Under the pieces are notes generated by a model, which did not search any database, was not told the DNA's origin, and was given only the letters and a program-made list of their open reading frames with translations. Shown one piece after another: positions 41,796 through 50,834 of a stretch of DNA of 64,000 bases. The stretch comes from Streptomyces alboflavus (GTDB lineage: Bacteria; Actinomycetota; Actinomycetes; Streptomycetales; Streptomycetaceae), in assembly GCF_000716675.1 (NCBI RefSeq), contig NZ_JNXT01000018.1, positions 70,229-134,228 of the forward strand, given 5' to 3'. The position numbers and the translations under genes were made by a program. Within the stretch, counting starts at the first letter, position 1; each line of letters starts with the position of its first letter.

Positions 41796-42413
41796 TCAGC
41801 CCCGCGGGACCCCCGCGTCCAGGGCGGGGGCGATGACGGCGAAGGCCCCGTCCGTCAGGCCCGCCGGGTCCTCCTCGCCCTCGCTGCCGCTCCACCGGTG
41901 GAGCACGGCGTCGAAGGCGTTCAGGGCCATCCCGGCGGCCAGGCGCGGGTACAGCTCGGTCGCGTCGTCGAGGCCCTCGCGGCGGGCCAGTTCCGCCGCC
42001 AGATCGTCGCGCCACTGCGCCTGCCGCTCCAAGAAGCGGGCGAGCAGCGCGGGCGTCCCGAGGATCAGCCGGACCACGCGCAGCGCCCGTTCGGAGTGGT
42101 CGGCGCACTCGCCGAGGGGGACCCAGACGGCGTGCCGCAGCGCCTCGGAGGGCCGCTCCCCGGCGGGCCGGGCGGCCAGCTCGGCGCACATGCCGGTGCC
42201 CATGTCCGCGAGGAACTGGACGACGACGTCCTCCTTGGACGCGAAGTACCGGAAGAACGTCCGCTTGGAGACGCCGGCCGCGCCCACGATCTCGTCGACG
42301 GTGACGGCGTCGAACCCCTTCAGGGCGAGCAACTGCAGCGCCGCTTCGGTCAATTCGTCCGCGACGAGCTGACGCTTGCGCTCGGCCAGGCTGATTTCAC
42401 GGCGAGAACTCAC
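41796..42413 (-). CDS. TetR family transcriptional regulator
   Basis: A 205-residue regulator. The N-terminal HTH (LTEAALQLLALKGFDAVTVD then AAGVSKRTFFRYFASKEDVV) is classical TetR, followed by a helical ligand domain. It is divergent from an SDR gene with two dyads between them, so it probably represses the SDR gene and itself. A ligand is not predictable. Confidence 0.92.
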   Translation of the reverse strand: MSSRREISLAERKRQLVADELTEAALQLLALKGFDAVTVDEIVGAAGVSKRTFFRYFASKEDVVVQFLADMGTGMCAELAARPAGERPSEALRHAVWVPLGECADHSERALRVVRLILGTPALLARFLERQAQWRDDLAAELARREGLDDATELYPRLAAGMALNAFDAVLHRWSGSEGEEDPAGLTDGAFAVIAPALDAGVPRG

Positions 42414-42425
42414 GCCGCCATGCTA

Positions 42426-42474
42426 CATGCGATGCCTCGCATGGCACTCGGTAGCGCATTGACACTTGGTGTCA
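42426..42474. promoter_or_regulatory. TetR/SDR divergent promoter with two dyads
   Basis: CATGCGA-TGCC-TCGCATG (42426-42443) is a perfect 7-bp-arm dyad, and TGACAC-TTG-GTGTCA (42460-42474... arms of 6) overlaps a TTGACA -35-like hexamer at 42459. The first is a likely TetR operator. The second may be part of the SDR promoter. Confidence 0.6.
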
Positions 42475-42494
42475 TGCAAGGCAGCATGTGCCGC

Positions 42495-43472
42495 ATGACG
42501 CAGCAGAGCCAGCAGGACGGGCAGCGTGGGCAGCGGCCGACGGGGAGGGGCGGCTGGGACGCCGCCTCGATACCGGACCTGACCGGCCGGACGTACGTCG
42601 TCACCGGCGCCAACAGCGGCCTCGGCCTCGCGACCACCCGCGCCCTCGCCCACCGGGGCGCGCACGTGGTCCTCGCGGTGCGGGACGAGGCGAAGGGCCA
42701 CCGCGCCGCCGCCGACATCACCGCCGGGCGGCCGGACGTGAGCCTGGACGTACGCCCCCTCGACCTGGCCGACCTCGACTCGGTGCGCGCCTTCGCCGCC
42801 GCCCTGCACGCCGACCGCACCGGCCTGGACGGCCTCATCAACAACGCGGGCGTGATGGCCCCGCCCCGGACGCTCAGCGCCCAGGGCCACGAGCTCCAGT
42901 TCGCCGCCAACCACCTGGGCCACTTCGCCCTCACGGGGCTGCTGCTCGACCTGCTCGCGGCGGGCGACAACTCCCGCGTGGTCACGGTGACTTCGACGAA
43001 CCACCGGCAGGGCAGCCTCTTCTTCGACGACCTCTCCGGCGAGCGCGGGTACGCCCCCATGGCGTACTACAACCAGTCGAAGCTCGCGACCGCCGTCTTC
43101 GGCCACGAGCTGCACCGCCGCCTGACCGAGTCGGCCACCCCCGTCAGCAGCGTCCTCGCCCACCCCGGCTACACGGCCACCAACCTCCAGACGACCGCCC
43201 CGACCGGCCTGGTCAAACTCCTCTTCGGCCACCTCCTCAAGCCCCTGGCCCAGTCCCCCACGCGGGGCGCGCTCCCCCAGCTCTACGCGGCGACGGCCCC
43301 CGAGGCGCGCAGCGGCGACTTCATCGGCCCCGACGGCATGGCGGAACTACGCGGCGCCCCGAAGCACGTACGACTCTCGCCAAGGGCGACAAACCCAGAG
43401 ACGGCAGCCCGCCTCTGGACACTCTCGGAGGACCTGACAGACGTGCACTTCACGTTCCGCGAAGAAATTTGA
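42495..43472 (+). CDS. Short-chain dehydrogenase/reductase
   Basis: A 325-residue SDR resembling retinol/WW-domain-type oxidoreductases. VVTGANSGLGLATTRALA holds the T-G-x3-G-x-G cofactor motif, NNAGVM is conserved, and Y-Y-N-Q-S-K-L provides the catalytic Y-x3-K with an upstream serine (V-T-S-T). Arginine after the second strand (AVRDEAKG) suggests NADP(H). ATG 42486 is an alternative start. The stop codon abuts the first copy of a 40-bp dispersed repeat. Confidence 0.9.
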   Translation: MTQQSQQDGQRGQRPTGRGGWDAASIPDLTGRTYVVTGANSGLGLATTRALAHRGAHVVLAVRDEAKGHRAAADITAGRPDVSLDVRPLDLADLDSVRAFAAALHADRTGLDGLINNAGVMAPPRTLSAQGHELQFAANHLGHFALTGLLLDLLAAGDNSRVVTVTSTNHRQGSLFFDDLSGERGYAPMAYYNQSKLATAVFGHELHRRLTESATPVSSVLAHPGYTATNLQTTAPTGLVKLLFGHLLKPLAQSPTRGALPQLYAATAPEARSGDFIGPDGMAELRGAPKHVRLSPRATNPETAARLWTLSEDLTDVHFTFREEI

Positions 43473-43598
43473 GCCCGTCCGGCGCCTGAGGACAAACGCG
43501 CAGCGCGACGCTCTTCAGCCCGTCCGGCGCTTGAGGACGAGCGCGCAGCGCGATGCATTTAAGCCCGTCCGGCGATTGAGGACGAGCGCGCAGCGCGA
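43473..43598. repeat. Three tandem copies of a dispersed intergenic repeat
   Basis: Copies at 43473-43508, 43517-43553 and 43562-43598 share AGCCCGTCCGGCG then a TTGAGGAC core and an inverted GCGCGCAGCGCG end, with a 45-bp period. Related units occur at 56753, 56849 and 60881. All lie between convergent genes. The array fills the gap after the SDR gene. Confidence 0.85.
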
Positions 43599-43639
43599 CA
43601 GACGGCCACCCCGCCCGGGGGCACCGCCGGGGGACAACC

Positions 43640-44860
43640 TCAGGCGACCGACCCGATCCGCCCACCCGACCTCCGCGTTCCATCATGGTGGATGGGCGTG
43701 TGCGCCCCGGTGAGCGAGACCCCGCTCCCACCCCGCCGGGAGGCAACAATCTCCGCCGCGATGGACAACGCCGTCTCCTCCGGCGTACGCGCCCCGAGGT
43801 CGAGCCCGATGGGCGAGCGAAGGCGGGCCAACTCCAGCTCGGTGACGCCGACTTCCCGCAGGCGGCGGTTGCGGTCCTGGTGGGTGCGGCGCGAGCCCAT
43901 CGCGCCGACGTAGGCCACCGGAAGCCGCAGTGCGAGCCGCAGCAGCGGCACGTCGAACTTGGCGTCGTGCGTGAGGACGCACAGGACGGTGCGGCCGTCG
44001 ACGTCGGTGCGCTCCAGGTACTCGTGCGGCCACGCGACGACGATCTCGTCGGCGTCGGGGAAGCGGGCGGGCGTGGCGAAGACGGACCGGGCGTCGCAGA
44101 CGGTGACGTGGTAGCCGAGAAACCTGCCGACGCGGACGAGGGCGGAGGCGAAGTCGATGGCCCCGAAGACGATCATCCGGGGCGGTGGTACGGAGGACTC
44201 GACGAGGACGGTCAGGGGCTGCCCGCAACGCGAACCGTCCGCGCCGATCGCGACGGTCCCGGTGCGGCCCGCGTCCAGCAGGGCACGCGCCTCGCCCGCC
44301 ACGGTCCGGTCCAGCTCGGGGTGCCCGCCGAGGCCGCCCTCGTAGCGGACGGCGGCATCCGGCGCGACCTCGTCCGGGGGCCCGTCGCCGTGCGCGGCCC
44401 CCTCGGCCCCGGTCCCGCCGTCCGCGCGGACGAGCAGGACCTGCCCCATCAGCTCGGCGGGGCCTTCGGTGATCCGGGCGACGGCGGCCGCCTCGCCCCG
44501 GGCCGCGGCGGCGAGAGCCGCGGCGTACACCGGCCGCGCGGGAGAGTCCGCGCGGACCGGCGCCACCATGATGTCGATGACTCCGCCGCAGGTCAGGCCC
44601 ACGGCGAAGGCGTCGTCGTCGCTGTAGCCGAAGCGTTCGACGACGGTTTCGCCGTCGTCGAGCGCCTGTCGGCACAGCTCGTACACCGCTCCCTCCACAC
44701 AGCCCCCGGAGACCGACCCGATCGCCGTGCCGTCGCTGTCGACGGCGAGGGCGGCACCGGGCTGCCGGGGCGCGCTGCCGCCGACGGCCACGACAGTGGC
44801 GACGGCGAAGTCACGTCCCTGCTCGACCCACCGGTTCAGCTCTTCGGCGATGTCCAGCAT
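43640..44860 (-). CDS. xdhC: XdhC-type molybdenum hydroxylase maturation factor
   Basis: A 406-residue XdhC/CoxI family protein. The N-terminal domain has VVAVGGSAPRQPGAALAV and GSVSGGCVEGAV with the conserved cysteine. The C-terminal Rossmann domain begins at RMIVFGAIDFASALVRVGRF and includes HDAKFDVPLLRLAL. XdhC proteins bind sulfurated molybdenum cofactor and insert it into xanthine dehydrogenase. MLDIAEEL at 44860 is the start, with GAGGAG upstream. It follows the permease gene at the end of the purine cluster. Confidence 0.9.
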   Translation of the reverse strand: MLDIAEELNRWVEQGRDFAVATVVAVGGSAPRQPGAALAVDSDGTAIGSVSGGCVEGAVYELCRQALDDGETVVERFGYSDDDAFAVGLTCGGVIDIMVAPVRADSPARPVYAAALAAAARGEAAAVARITEGPAELMGQVLLVRADGGTGAEGAAHGDGPPDEVAPDAAVRYEGGLGGHPELDRTVAGEARALLDAGRTGTVAIGADGSRCGQPLTVLVESSVPPPRMIVFGAIDFASALVRVGRFLGYHVTVCDARSVFATPARFPDADEIVVAWPHEYLERTDVDGRTVLCVLTHDAKFDVPLLRLALRLPVAYVGAMGSRRTHQDRNRRLREVGVTELELARLRSPIGLDLGARTPEETALSIAAEIVASRRGGSGVSLTGAHTPIHHDGTRRSGGRIGSVA

Positions 44861-44933
44861 GTCGGTCTCCTCAAGGGCTCTGCGGAGCCTCCCCGAGAGG
44901 CTCCCCAAGGTCGTGTGCGGGGCGGGCGGCGCC

Positions 44934-46391
44934 TCAGTGGACGCCCATCCAGCTTTCGATGGGGCTGAGGGCGAAGTACACGATGAAGATCAGGGTCAGG
45001 CCCCACATGAAGGCCCCGATCTCCCGTGCCTTGCCCTGCGCGATCTTGATGGCGACCCAGGAGATGACACCCGCCGCGACACCGGTGGTGATGGTGTACG
45101 TGAAGGGCATCAGGACCACGGTCAGGAACACCGGGATCGCGGTGGCGCGGTCGGCCCAGTCGACGTGCCGTGCGTTCATCATCATCATCGCTCCGATGAC
45201 GACGAGCGCGGCGGACGCGACCTCCTGCGGGACGATCGCGGTGACGGGCGTGAAGAACAGGCAGGCCGCGAAGAACAGGCCGGTCACGACGGAGGCGAGG
45301 CCCGTACGGGCACCTTCGCCGACGCCGGTCGCGGACTCGACGAAGACGGTCTGGCCGGAGCCGCCCGCCACGCCGCCGATGGCGCCGCCCGCACCGTCGA
45401 TGAACAGCGCCTTGGACAGGCCGGGCATGCGGCCCTTGTCGTCGGCCAGGTTGGCCTCCGTACCGACGCCGATGATCGTCGCCATGGCGTCGAAGAAGCC
45501 CGCGAGCACCAGGGTGAAGACGATCATGCCGACCGTCATCGCGCCGACCTCGCCCCAGCCGCCGAACTCGACGTCCCCGAAGAGCGAGAAGTCGGGCGAG
45601 GAGACCGCGCTGCCGTGCAGCTCGGGGGCACCGTTGGCCCACTGCTTGGGGTTGATGACGTCCATCGCGTTCAGGGCGACGGCGACGACGGTGCCGGTGA
45701 TGATGCCGATCAGGATGGCGCCGGGGGTGTTGCGGGCCTGCAGCATGAAGATCAGGAGCAGGGTGCCCGCGAAGAGCAGGACGGGCCAGCCCTGGAGCTC
45801 GCCGGCCGGGCCGAGGGTCAGCGGGGTGGCCTTGCCCTGGTGGACGAAGCCGCCCTTGACCAGGCCGATGATGGCGATGAACAGGCCGATGCCCATGGTG
45901 ATGCCGTGCTTGAGCGCGAGCGGTATCGCGTTCATGATCATCTCGCGCAGGCCGGTGACGACCAGGAGCATGATCACCACGCCGTACATCACACACATGC
46001 CCATGGCCTGCGGCCAGGTCATCTCGGGCGCGACCTGGGAGGCGATGACGCCGGACACGGAGAGCCCGGCGGCCAGGGCCAGCGGCACCTTGCCGACGAA
46101 GCCCATGAGCAGGGTGGTGACGGCCGCGGCGAAGGCCGTGGCGGTGATGAGGGCCTTCTGCCCCATCGTGTCGCCCGCCGCGTCCTTGCCGGACAGGATC
46201 AGCGGGTTGAGCAGGACGATGTACGCCATCGCCATGAAGGTGGTGATGCCGCCGCGCACCTCACGCGCGACCGTCGATCCTCTGCGGGATATGTGAAAGT
46301 ACCGGTCGAGCCAAGACCGTCCGGCCGGGACGCGTGAGCCGGAGCCCGCGTCCTCCGCGGTGGTCTTGGGCTCCACTGACTGCTGGGTCAT
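44934..46391 (-). CDS. NCS2-family purine permease (AzgA-like)
   Basis: A 485-residue membrane protein with about 12-14 helices. GGITTFMAMAYIVLLNPLIL near residue 50 and ESATGVGEGARTG near 355 are hallmarks of the adenine/guanine/hypoxanthine branch (AzgA) of NCS2 proton symporters. It should import hypoxanthine or guanine for the xanthine dehydrogenase encoded upstream. The ATG at 46391 is preceded by GGGAG. Confidence 0.9.
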   Translation of the reverse strand: MTQQSVEPKTTAEDAGSGSRVPAGRSWLDRYFHISRRGSTVAREVRGGITTFMAMAYIVLLNPLILSGKDAAGDTMGQKALITATAFAAAVTTLLMGFVGKVPLALAAGLSVSGVIASQVAPEMTWPQAMGMCVMYGVVIMLLVVTGLREMIMNAIPLALKHGITMGIGLFIAIIGLVKGGFVHQGKATPLTLGPAGELQGWPVLLFAGTLLLIFMLQARNTPGAILIGIITGTVVAVALNAMDVINPKQWANGAPELHGSAVSSPDFSLFGDVEFGGWGEVGAMTVGMIVFTLVLAGFFDAMATIIGVGTEANLADDKGRMPGLSKALFIDGAGGAIGGVAGGSGQTVFVESATGVGEGARTGLASVVTGLFFAACLFFTPVTAIVPQEVASAALVVIGAMMMMNARHVDWADRATAIPVFLTVVLMPFTYTITTGVAAGVISWVAIKIAQGKAREIGAFMWGLTLIFIVYFALSPIESWMGVH

Positions 46392-46524
46392 GGTGCCTAC
46401 TCCCAAGGTTCAAAGGGGCACCCGCATCAGACGCGTGCTGACGGGCCTGTGATGACTGCGGGATTTGGGATGGTGCGTTGGCTGCACGACCCGGGGGACG
46501 GCCCGAGACGAACTTGGAGGAGAG

Positions 46525-46562
46525 GGGGTCCGGGGGACTCTCGTCCCCCGGTTCCCCTTTTT
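46525..46562. terminator. GC hairpin after the xanthine dehydrogenase genes
   Basis: GGGGTCCGGGGGAC (46525-46538) pairs with GTCCCCCGGTTCCCC (46543-46557) around TCTC. The plus strand ends in TTTTT. For the minus-strand operon it sits 24-56 bp after the large-subunit stop and may reduce read-through into the permease gene. Confidence 0.6.
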
Positions 46563-46580
46563 CTGCTGACCCCGGAGGGC

Positions 46581-48965
46581 TTAGGTGCCGGTGAGGTGTT
46601 CGGGACGTACCGGCGTCTTGTTGAGCTCCAGGCCCGTGGCCGCGCGGATCGCCGCGAGGACCGCCGGGGTCGAGGAGAGGGTGGGGGCCTCGCCGATGCC
46701 GCGGACGCCGTAGGGCGCGTGCGGGTCGGCGAGCTCCAGGTAGTCGACCGGGATCGTCGGGGTGTCGAGGATGGTCGGGAGCAGGTAGTCCGTGAAGGAG
46801 GGGTTCTTCACCTTCGCGGTCTTCGGGTCGACGATGATCTCCTCCATCACCGCGACGCCCAGGCCCTGCGTGGTGCCGCCCTGGATCTGGCCGATGACGG
46901 AGAGCGGGTTGACCGCCTTGCCGACGTCCTGGGCGCAGGCCAGTTCGATGACCTTGACCAGGCCCAGCTCGGTGTCGACCTCGACGACCGCGCGGTGCGC
47001 GGCGAAGGCGTACTGGACGTGGCCGTTGCCCTGTCCGGTGCGCAGGTCGAAGGCCTCGGTGGGGCGGTGGCGGAACTCCTCCTCCACCTCCACGGCCTCG
47101 TCCTCAAGGACGTCCACGAGGCTGGCGAGGGCCTCGCCGCCGTCGGTGACGACCTTGCCGCCCTCCAGGAGGAGTTCGGCACTCGCCCAGGCCGGGTGGT
47201 ACGAGCCGAACTTGCGCCGGCCGATCTCCAGGACCTTCTCACGGACGATCTCGCAGGAGTTCTTGATGGCGCCGCCGGTCATGTACGTCTGGCGGCCCGC
47301 GGAGGTCGAACCGGCCGAGCCCACCTGGGTGTCGGCGGGGGCGATGGTGACCTGCTGGACGCCGAGTTCGGTGCGGGCGATCTGCGCGTGGATGGTGACG
47401 CCGCCCTGGCCGACCTCGGCCGCGGCGGTGTGGACCGTGGCGACGGCCTCGCCGTTGATGACCTCGATGCGGATCTTCGCGGTCGAGTAGTCGTCGAAGC
47501 CCTCGGAGAAGCCGACGTTCTTGATGCCGACCGCGTAGCCGACGCCGCGGACGACGCCCTCGCCGTGCGTGGTGTTGGACAGACCGCCGGGCAGCGCGCG
47601 GACGTCGGCGCCCTCGCTGGACTCCCACTGGCGCTCGGGCGGCATGGGGCGGGCCTTGACCCGGCGCAGGAGTTCGGCGACGGGAGCGGGCGAGTCGACC
47701 GGCTGCCCGGTCGGCATGATGGTGCCCTGCTCCATCGCGTTCTTCTGCCGGAACTCCACCGGGTCCATGCCCAGCTTCGCGGCCAGCTTGTCCATCTGGG
47801 CCTCGTAGGCGAAGCACGCCTGGACCGCGCCGAAGCCGCGCATGGCGCCGCAGGGCGGGTTGTTGGTGTAGAGGCCGATCGCCTCGATGTCCACGTCGTC
47901 GATGACGTACGGGCCGACCGAGAGGGACGAGGCGTTGCCGACGACCGAGGGGGTCGAGGACATGTAGGCGCCGCCGTCCAGGACGATCTTGCACTTCATG
48001 TGCGTGATCTTGCCGTCCTTGGTGGCGCCGTGCTCGTAGTACAGCTTCGCGGGGTGCCGGTGGACGTGGCCGAAGAAGGACTCGTACCGGTTGTAGACCA
48101 TCTTCACCGGCTTGCCGGTGCGCAGCGCGAGCACGGAGGCGAGGATCTGCATCGAGATGTCCTCGCGGCCGCCGAACGCGCCGCCGACGCCCGCCATCGT
48201 CATGCGGACCTTCTCCTCGGGCAGGCCGAGGCAGGGGGCGATCTGCTTGAGGTCGGAGTGCAGCCACTGGGTGGCGACGTACAGGTCGACGCCGCCGTCC
48301 TCGGCGGGCACCGCGAGGCCGGACTCCGGGCCGAGGAAGGCCTGGTCCTGCATGCCGAAGGTGTACTCGCCCTTGACGATCACGTCGGCCCTCTTGGCGG
48401 CCTCGGCGGCGTTGCCGCGGATGATCGGCTGGCGGTGCACGATGTTCGGGTGCGGGACGTGTCCGGCGTGGTGGTCGCCGCGGTTCTCGTGGACCAGGAC
48501 CGCGTCGGGGGCGGTCGCGGACGCCTCGTCCGTGATGACCGGCAGCTCGCGGTACTCGATCTTGATCTTCGCGGCGGCGCGGCGCGCGGTCTCCGGGTGG
48601 TCCGCGGCCACCAGGGCGATCGGCTCGCCGTGGTGGCGGACCTTGCCGTAGGCGAGGACGGGGGTGTCCTGGTACTCCATGCCGTAGTTCTTCGCGGCCG
48701 GCAGGTCGTCGGCCGTCAGGACGGCGTAGACCCCCGAGAGGGCCAGGGCCTCGGACGTGTCGATGGACACGATCTCGGCGTGGGCGACCGTGGAGCGCAG
48801 GGCCTGGCCCCAGAGCATCTCCTCGTGCCACATGTCCGAGGAGTAGGCGAACTCGCCGGTGACCTTCAGGGTGCCGTCGGGGCGCAGCATCGACTCGCCG
48901 ACGCCGCCCTTGGTCTGGGAGCCCTGGGTGACGTTCGCGGGGATTCCCGTGGTGGTGCCAGCCAT
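46581..48965 (-). CDS. Xanthine dehydrogenase molybdopterin-binding subunit
   Basis: A 794-residue molybdenum hydroxylase large subunit. FAYSSDMWHEEMLWGQALRS opens the a/b hammerhead domain. GVGGAFGGREDISMQILASV, PPCGAMRGFGAVQACFAYEA and AEVGQGGVTIHAQI are the molybdopterin contact loops. GVRGIGEAPTLSSTPAVLAA carries the catalytic glutamate (G-x-G-E). It oxidises hypoxanthine to xanthine and uric acid. It is third in the order FAD subunit - Fe-S subunit - Mo subunit, 2 bp after the Fe-S gene. Confidence 0.95.
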   Translation of the reverse strand: MAGTTTGIPANVTQGSQTKGGVGESMLRPDGTLKVTGEFAYSSDMWHEEMLWGQALRSTVAHAEIVSIDTSEALALSGVYAVLTADDLPAAKNYGMEYQDTPVLAYGKVRHHGEPIALVAADHPETARRAAAKIKIEYRELPVITDEASATAPDAVLVHENRGDHHAGHVPHPNIVHRQPIIRGNAAEAAKRADVIVKGEYTFGMQDQAFLGPESGLAVPAEDGGVDLYVATQWLHSDLKQIAPCLGLPEEKVRMTMAGVGGAFGGREDISMQILASVLALRTGKPVKMVYNRYESFFGHVHRHPAKLYYEHGATKDGKITHMKCKIVLDGGAYMSSTPSVVGNASSLSVGPYVIDDVDIEAIGLYTNNPPCGAMRGFGAVQACFAYEAQMDKLAAKLGMDPVEFRQKNAMEQGTIMPTGQPVDSPAPVAELLRRVKARPMPPERQWESSEGADVRALPGGLSNTTHGEGVVRGVGYAVGIKNVGFSEGFDDYSTAKIRIEVINGEAVATVHTAAAEVGQGGVTIHAQIARTELGVQQVTIAPADTQVGSAGSTSAGRQTYMTGGAIKNSCEIVREKVLEIGRRKFGSYHPAWASAELLLEGGKVVTDGGEALASLVDVLEDEAVEVEEEFRHRPTEAFDLRTGQGNGHVQYAFAAHRAVVEVDTELGLVKVIELACAQDVGKAVNPLSVIGQIQGGTTQGLGVAVMEEIIVDPKTAKVKNPSFTDYLLPTILDTPTIPVDYLELADPHAPYGVRGIGEAPTLSSTPAVLAAIRAATGLELNKTPVRPEHLTGT

Positions 48966-48967
48966 GA

Positions 48968-49561
48968 TCAGACCGCCTCTCCCTGGCGGGCCGCGGCCAG
49001 GCGGACCGCGTCGAGGATCTTCTCGTAACCGGTGCAGCGGCAGAGGTTGCCCGACAGCGCCTCGCGGATGTCCGCGTCCGACGGGGTGTCGTTGCGCTCC
49101 AGGAGCTCGTCGGCCGCGACCAGCAGACCGGGGGTGCAGAAGCCGCACTGGACGGCGCCCGCGTCGATGAACGCCTGCTGGATGGGCGAGAGTTCGGCGC
49201 CCTCGCCGGTCTGCGAGTCCTGGCCCTTCGCTCGCCACTGCTGGGCGTCCTGGAGGGAGGTGCCGCAGGCGCCGGTGGCGCAGCCGCCGCCGGGGTGGGC
49301 GCTCTCGCGGTGCTTGGCGTAGTCGGCGAGGCCCTCGACGGTGGTGACCTCGCGGCCCTCCACCTGTCCGGCCGCGACCAGGCACGAACACACCGGCACG
49401 CCGTCGAGGCGGACCGTGCAGGAACCGCACTCGCCCTGCTCGCAGGCGTTCTTGGAGCCCGGCAGGCCCATGCGCTCGCGCAGCACGTAGAGGAGGGACT
49501 CGCCCTCCCAGACGTCGTCGGCTTCCTGGGGACGGCCGTTGACCGTGAAGTTGACACGCAT
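48968..49561 (-). CDS. Xanthine dehydrogenase [2Fe-2S] subunit
   Basis: A 197-residue iron-sulfur subunit. The plant-ferredoxin-type cluster uses C-E-Q-G-E-C-G-S-C (near 40-48) plus a later cysteine (V-C-S-C). The second cluster uses C-G-F-C and C-R-C. Between the two domains an insertion of about 45 residues (SAHPGGGCATGACGTSLQDA onward) is longer than in standard subunits and adds two cysteines. The ATG at 49561 overlaps the TAA of the FAD-subunit gene. Confidence 0.93.
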   Translation of the reverse strand: MRVNFTVNGRPQEADDVWEGESLLYVLRERMGLPGSKNACEQGECGSCTVRLDGVPVCSCLVAAGQVEGREVTTVEGLADYAKHRESAHPGGGCATGACGTSLQDAQQWRAKGQDSQTGEGAELSPIQQAFIDAGAVQCGFCTPGLLVAADELLERNDTPSDADIREALSGNLCRCTGYEKILDAVRLAAARQGEAV

Positions 49562-50451
49562 TACGCGACTCCCTCCGTGCTGCGGCCCGCGCCGCGGTAG
49601 GACTCCCACGTCCAGCCGAGCGTGCGGCGGGCCATGATGCCGACGGCGTGGCGGCGGTAGTTCGCCGTGCCGCGGACGTCGTCGATGGGGTTGGCGGCGC
49701 CGGAGGCGAGCTCCGCGAACTGCTTGGCGACCGACGGGGTGATGATCTTCTTGCTGTCCCAGAAGCCGCCCTCTTCGAGCGCCGCGTTCAGGAACTCCTC
49801 AGCGGCCTTCGCCCGGATGGGCGTGGGGGCGGCCGAGCCGATGCCGGTGCGCACCGTGCGGGTCTCGGGGTGCAGTGCGATGCCGAAGGCGCACACGGCG
49901 ATGACCATGGCGTTGCGCGTACCCACCTTGGAGTACTGCTGCGGCCCGTCGGCCTTCTTGATGTGCACGGCCCGGATCAGCTCGTCCGGGGCCAGGGCGT
50001 TGCGCTTCACGCCGGTGTAGAACTCGTCGATCGGGATCAGCCGGGAGCCGCGCACGGACTCCGCCTCGACCTCGCAGTCGGCGGCGAGCAGCGCCGGGTG
50101 GGCGTCCCCGGCCGGGGACGCGGTGCCGAGGTTGCCGCCGACGCCGCCGCGGTTGCGGATCTGCGGCGAGGCGACCGTGTGCGAGGCGAGCGCGAGGCCG
50201 GGCAGCTCGGCGCGCAGGTTCTCCATGATGTCCGTGTACGGGACCGAAGCGCCGAGCCGGACGGTGTCCGCACCGACCTCCCACTCCCGCAGCTCACCGA
50301 TGCGGTTGAGGTCCAGCAGGTACTCCGGACGACGGTGGTCGAAGTTGATCTCGACCATGACATCGGTGCCACCCGCAATCGGCACAGCGGTGGGGTGCTC
50401 GGCCTTCGCGGCGAGCGCCTCCTCCCAGCTGGCGGGGCGAAGGAAGTCCAT
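49561..50451 (-). CDS. Xanthine dehydrogenase FAD-binding subunit
   Basis: A 296-residue CoxM/CutM-type flavin subunit. MDFLRPASWEEALA at the start, PIAGGTDVMVEINFDHRRP (FAD pyrophosphate loop) and IRNRGGVGGNLGTASPAGDA (the T/R-N-x-G-T-x-G-N-x-x-x-A-x-P loop) are diagnostic. It passes electrons from the iron-sulfur clusters to NAD. It is the first gene of the operon, divergent from the PucR gene. Confidence 0.93.
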   Translation of the reverse strand: MDFLRPASWEEALAAKAEHPTAVPIAGGTDVMVEINFDHRRPEYLLDLNRIGELREWEVGADTVRLGASVPYTDIMENLRAELPGLALASHTVASPQIRNRGGVGGNLGTASPAGDAHPALLAADCEVEAESVRGSRLIPIDEFYTGVKRNALAPDELIRAVHIKKADGPQQYSKVGTRNAMVIAVCAFGIALHPETRTVRTGIGSAAPTPIRAKAAEEFLNAALEEGGFWDSKKIITPSVAKQFAELASGAANPIDDVRGTANYRRHAVGIMARRTLGWTWESYRGAGRSTEGVA

Positions 50452-50834
50452 GAGTGGCTCTCTCTTCGTGATCGTGCCTGGCGGCCGGGTCCCGCTGGGG
50501 ATCCGACCGGGGCTTTACTGGCTGACGAGTCGGGGCGATCGTTCCGGCCAACGTTCTGGCCTGGCGGTCTTTCGCCTCTCGACTACTCGTTCATGTGCTG
50601 TTAACGCGGAGTGGGGCAAGTACACCGCCCGGTGCTCCGATGGGGTCAGTCACCGAAACCATGAAGGAGTTGGCTGGCCAAGCCGCGAGTCTTGTAGATT
50701 CGTATGAAGAACGGTCCCCAGTAACCTCGCGGATTCCCTCTAGAAACCGCGGAGCCTTCGGGACTCACCGGCCCCGGGTTCGTCCGGGACTCCGGCCACA
50801 CGTGAAATCGAGACAGATCGGCGGCGACGACACC
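50452..50834. promoter_or_regulatory. Divergent control region of the xdh operon and PucR gene
   Basis: This 383-bp non-coding region is AT-richer in its middle. A 12-bp-period direct repeat, GTTCCGGCC (50541-50549) and GTTCTGGCC (50553-50561), lies about 90-110 bp from the xdh start and could be a regulator site. No confident -10/-35 pair was fixed. Confidence 0.5.

Noticed and set aside
40380..43472. Secondary-metabolite cluster around the P450
   Set aside because: Only a P450, a TetR gene and an SDR. No core synthase or tailoring set.
43473..43598. CRISPR array (three regularly spaced repeats)
   Set aside because: Spacers are only about 8 bases, repeats are diverged, and related copies occur elsewhere singly and inverted. 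No cas genes.
46525..46562. Intrinsic terminator for a plus-strand gene (T-tract on plus)
   Set aside because: No plus-strand gene precedes it. The hairpin is kept as a likely boundary of the minus-strand operon instead.
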